NCBI GenBank assembly: GCA_029243665.1
Contig: JAQWRO010000072.1
Location: forward strand, 1 to 6,625
Length of the DNA stretch: 6,625 nt
Origin: Gammaproteobacteria bacterium
GTDB taxonomy: Bacteria > Pseudomonadota > Gammaproteobacteria > Comchoanobacterales > Comchoanobacteraceae
Reading direction: 5' to 3'
Shown here: in pieces, positions 4,913 through 6,625 of the stretch
Layout: each line of letters begins with the position of its first letter
Position numbering within the stretch: position 1 is the first letter of the stretch
Made by a program: the position numbers and the translations under genes
The notes under the pieces: model-generated
What the model was told of the DNA's origin: nothing
Seen by the model: the letters and a program-made list of their open reading frames with translations, nothing else
The model's database searches: none

Positions 4913-6625
4913 TTATATTTGATGATTTTTATCCAAAGGTTTGTAAGTAATGTTTGAATTTTGGTTGTCGAAAAGGCTCCCAGTGATTTTAGGTAAATCT
5001 TTTTCAGTAGAAATTTCGATCTCGTTATCAGCATTAAATTTAAATATTGATTCAAGCTGGTAAGCTTGAATAATTCTTTTTACAACTTGTTTGGAATGCG
5101 TTGGAATCGCTAGGTTATAGTGATCCTGTTTACACGCTAGATGAGTCAAAAAGGCAAGCATACATATTGGTAGACATATATTCAGAATATAAAGATTAGC
5201 GTTTAAAAATGCTAAACCATAAAGCGTACTTGTGACAAGTGCTATGAAATAGGTTGTTTTGAGTCTTGAATGAAAGGTTGAAGTTGTGACTGGGTTAAAC
5301 AAGCTTTGATAGATCACCAGCAGATTTAAGAAAGTTAGAAATGTAAAAATATAAGGTATGTTTGAGATTCCCAATATTAGACTAACCAACATAGTCACCG
5401 CAGTTACGAATATAGCATATAAATGCCAGCTAAGGCGCATCGCGTAGCCATTTAAATTTCTTTCAATTTCTTTTTCACAATTAGGTATTTTTAATTGTAG
5501 ACGTTCAAAGTAGGGTAGTCTATCCATATGACGTACAAAAAAACTTTTTAGATAAGCGAGTGGCGCATTGGAATATGTACGGAAATTATCTTGTTGCCAA
5601 AATGCAATGTCAGAATCTAAGTTTTTCAGACGTTTTAAAGAATTATTCAGCTTTCCAAGCTTAAGTGATTTATTACTAAACGATGATTGGATTTCCTGAA
5701 ATAAGCTATCGTTTGTTTCTAATGCAGAGTTGGCCGTTGAGAAATCACTTATTCTACTCAAAACATAAGATTGCATGATAGTCTTTTTTAGTTGTTCTAA
5801 ACTGTCCTTTGTTGGTTGAATGTCAGATCCATCATAGTTACTGAGTATCGTTTCCAATTTAGTAAGAAGAAATGCGATAGGCAAATAACTTTTATTTGTT
5901 AAGCTAGATAAATTAAAAGATTCAAGCGCTTTATGAATGGATTCAATGAACGGTTTTACCTTTGTTGATAGATGGTAAACTGTAATCTTACGATCAAAAG
6001 CATATAACTTTATTAAAGCATCTGTTACATGATTAAAATTATCAGAACTAAAATCAATTTTTGAAAATTGTTCATTAAATATTTTTAAATAGATTTCTTT
6101 TGATTGTAGTGTGCCGTTATCTTTATGTTGGAACAGTAGTATCATGTCATTTAAAGAGTTTACGTCAGATTGTTTGACAAGGATGTTTGCAGGAGAACTT
6201 TTCGATGAACCTTCACCACGGTACAATAAAGAAAATAATATTTGAAATTCTGTATTATTTCGTAACATTTGAAAAACTATAAGTGGGTTGTTTGAATCTA
6301 GTAACTTTGTTACTTCATCAAGTTTCTCAAAAAAAGCATCACGTTTCACTGAAAAAGGTTCTTTGGGGCTGCCAGGATTATGTGTTTTTATGCATTGATC
6401 ATAAAAAGAAGTAATGATTTCTTTAGCTTCAAAAAAATCACTTAGTGTTTCGGTAGTGATTATTTCATCAGGGTTGATTGCCAATAAGTCAATACACGCT
6501 CTTAATTCATTAATAACCGTTGGCTTGGAATGAATCAGTCGTATGTCTAATATTGAAGCAGTCATTTCATTGTAGTGTTTCTCAAGGATTGATTTGATTT
6601 GATCATAATTTTTATTTATGAATTT
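4913..6625 (-). CDS. Helical protein with C-terminal four-pass membrane region, at least 550 residues, probably 5'-partial at right edge
   Basis: No known family is recognised. The first in-frame ATG is at 6565, giving 550 residues. However, the frame stays open through the 20 codons to the window edge, those codons read like ordinary helical protein (Y-D-Q-I-K-S-I-L-E-K), and no Shine-Dalgarno precedes 6565. The true start is therefore probably outside the window. Counting from the ATG at 6565, residues 1-375 are soluble and mainly helical, with a likely coiled-coil stretch at about 285-320 containing K-L-N-N-S-L (305-310). The membrane part is TM1 about 381-399, TM2 about 402-420, a polar linker, TM3 about 438-455 and TM4 about 458-477. 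A post-membrane helix (491-503) leads into the tail L-E-S-I-F-K-F-N, a turn, then I-E-I (504-518), shared with the next three proteins. This protein alone has about 32 further polar residues after the tail. The next gene begins 90 bases downstream on the same strand. Confidence 0.85.
   Translation of the reverse strand, partial: KFINKNYDQIKSILEKHYNEMTASILDIRLIHSKPTVINELRACIDLLAINPDEIITTETLSDFFEAKEIITSFYDQCIKTHNPGSPKEPFSVKRDAFFEKLDEVTKLLDSNNPLIVFQMLRNNTEFQILFSLLYRGEGSSKSSPANILVKQSDVNSLNDMILLFQHKDNGTLQSKEIYLKIFNEQFSKIDFSSDNFNHVTDALIKLYAFDRKITVYHLSTKVKPFIESIHKALESFNLSSLTNKSYLPIAFLLTKLETILSNYDGSDIQPTKDSLEQLKKTIMQSYVLSRISDFSTANSALETNDSLFQEIQSSFSNKSLKLGKLNNSLKRLKNLDSDIAFWQQDNFRTYSNAPLAYLKSFFVRHMDRLPYFERLQLKIPNCEKEIERNLNGYAMRLSWHLYAIFVTAVTMLVSLILGISNIPYIFTFLTFLNLLVIYQSLFNPVTTSTFHSRLKTTYFIALVTSTLYGLAFLNANLYILNICLPICMLAFLTHLACKQDHYNLAIPTHSKQVVKRIIQAYQLESIFKFNADNEIEISTEKDLPKITGSLFDNQNSNITYKPLDKNHQI

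Noticed and set aside
6566..6570. ATG at 6570-6568 just upstream of the in-frame ATG, as an overlapping start
   Set aside because: It is in another frame and meets TGA two codons later, so it cannot be a gene start.
728..6625. Known defence, toxin-antitoxin, transporter or phage functions for the membrane proteins
   Set aside because: I could see no nucleotide-binding P-loop, nuclease, protease or transporter signature, and no toxin-antitoxin sized pair. Naming a function would be invention.

Overview
The window is AT-rich and densely coded. Every gene I can support lies on the minus strand, so transcription runs from right to left. There are five genes: a right-edge gene entering from outside the window, three complete genes, and a left-edge gene leaving it. 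No tRNA, rRNA, CRISPR array, IS element or phage gene is visible. The base composition, standard code and recognisable Shine-Dalgarno and sigma70-like sites fit a low-GC bacterium. The style (large helical proteins of no known family with C-terminal membrane hairpins, in tandem) recalls AT-rich intracellular Gammaproteobacteria such as the Legionellales. That placement is a guess from style, not from a marker gene.

Layout in transcription order: (1) 6625-4913, a protein of at least 550 residues, open at the right edge; (2) a 90-base gap holding a good promoter candidate, then a 614-residue protein at 4822-2978; (3) after 30 bases, a 404-residue protein at 2947-1733; (4) after only 3 bases, a 333-residue protein at 1729-728; (5) after 70 bases containing a hairpin and a weak promoter candidate, a soluble-looking protein starting at 657 and running off the left edge.

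The main observation is that genes 1 to 4 encode one architecture although I recognise none of them. Each has a variable helical N-terminal part, a tight transmembrane hairpin, a polar linker, a second tight transmembrane hairpin, and a soluble tail carrying L-x-S-[MLI]-F-x-[FI]-N followed by a turn and a short hydrophobic strand. The 333- and 404-residue proteins are clear tandem paralogues. The 614- and 550-residue proteins share only the membrane layout and the tail, with longer and different N-terminal parts. This looks like a local gene family that expanded by duplication and diverged at its N-terminus. Its biochemical role cannot be read from the sequence. Possible readings are translocated effectors that insert into host membranes, or an inner-membrane complex built from related subunits.
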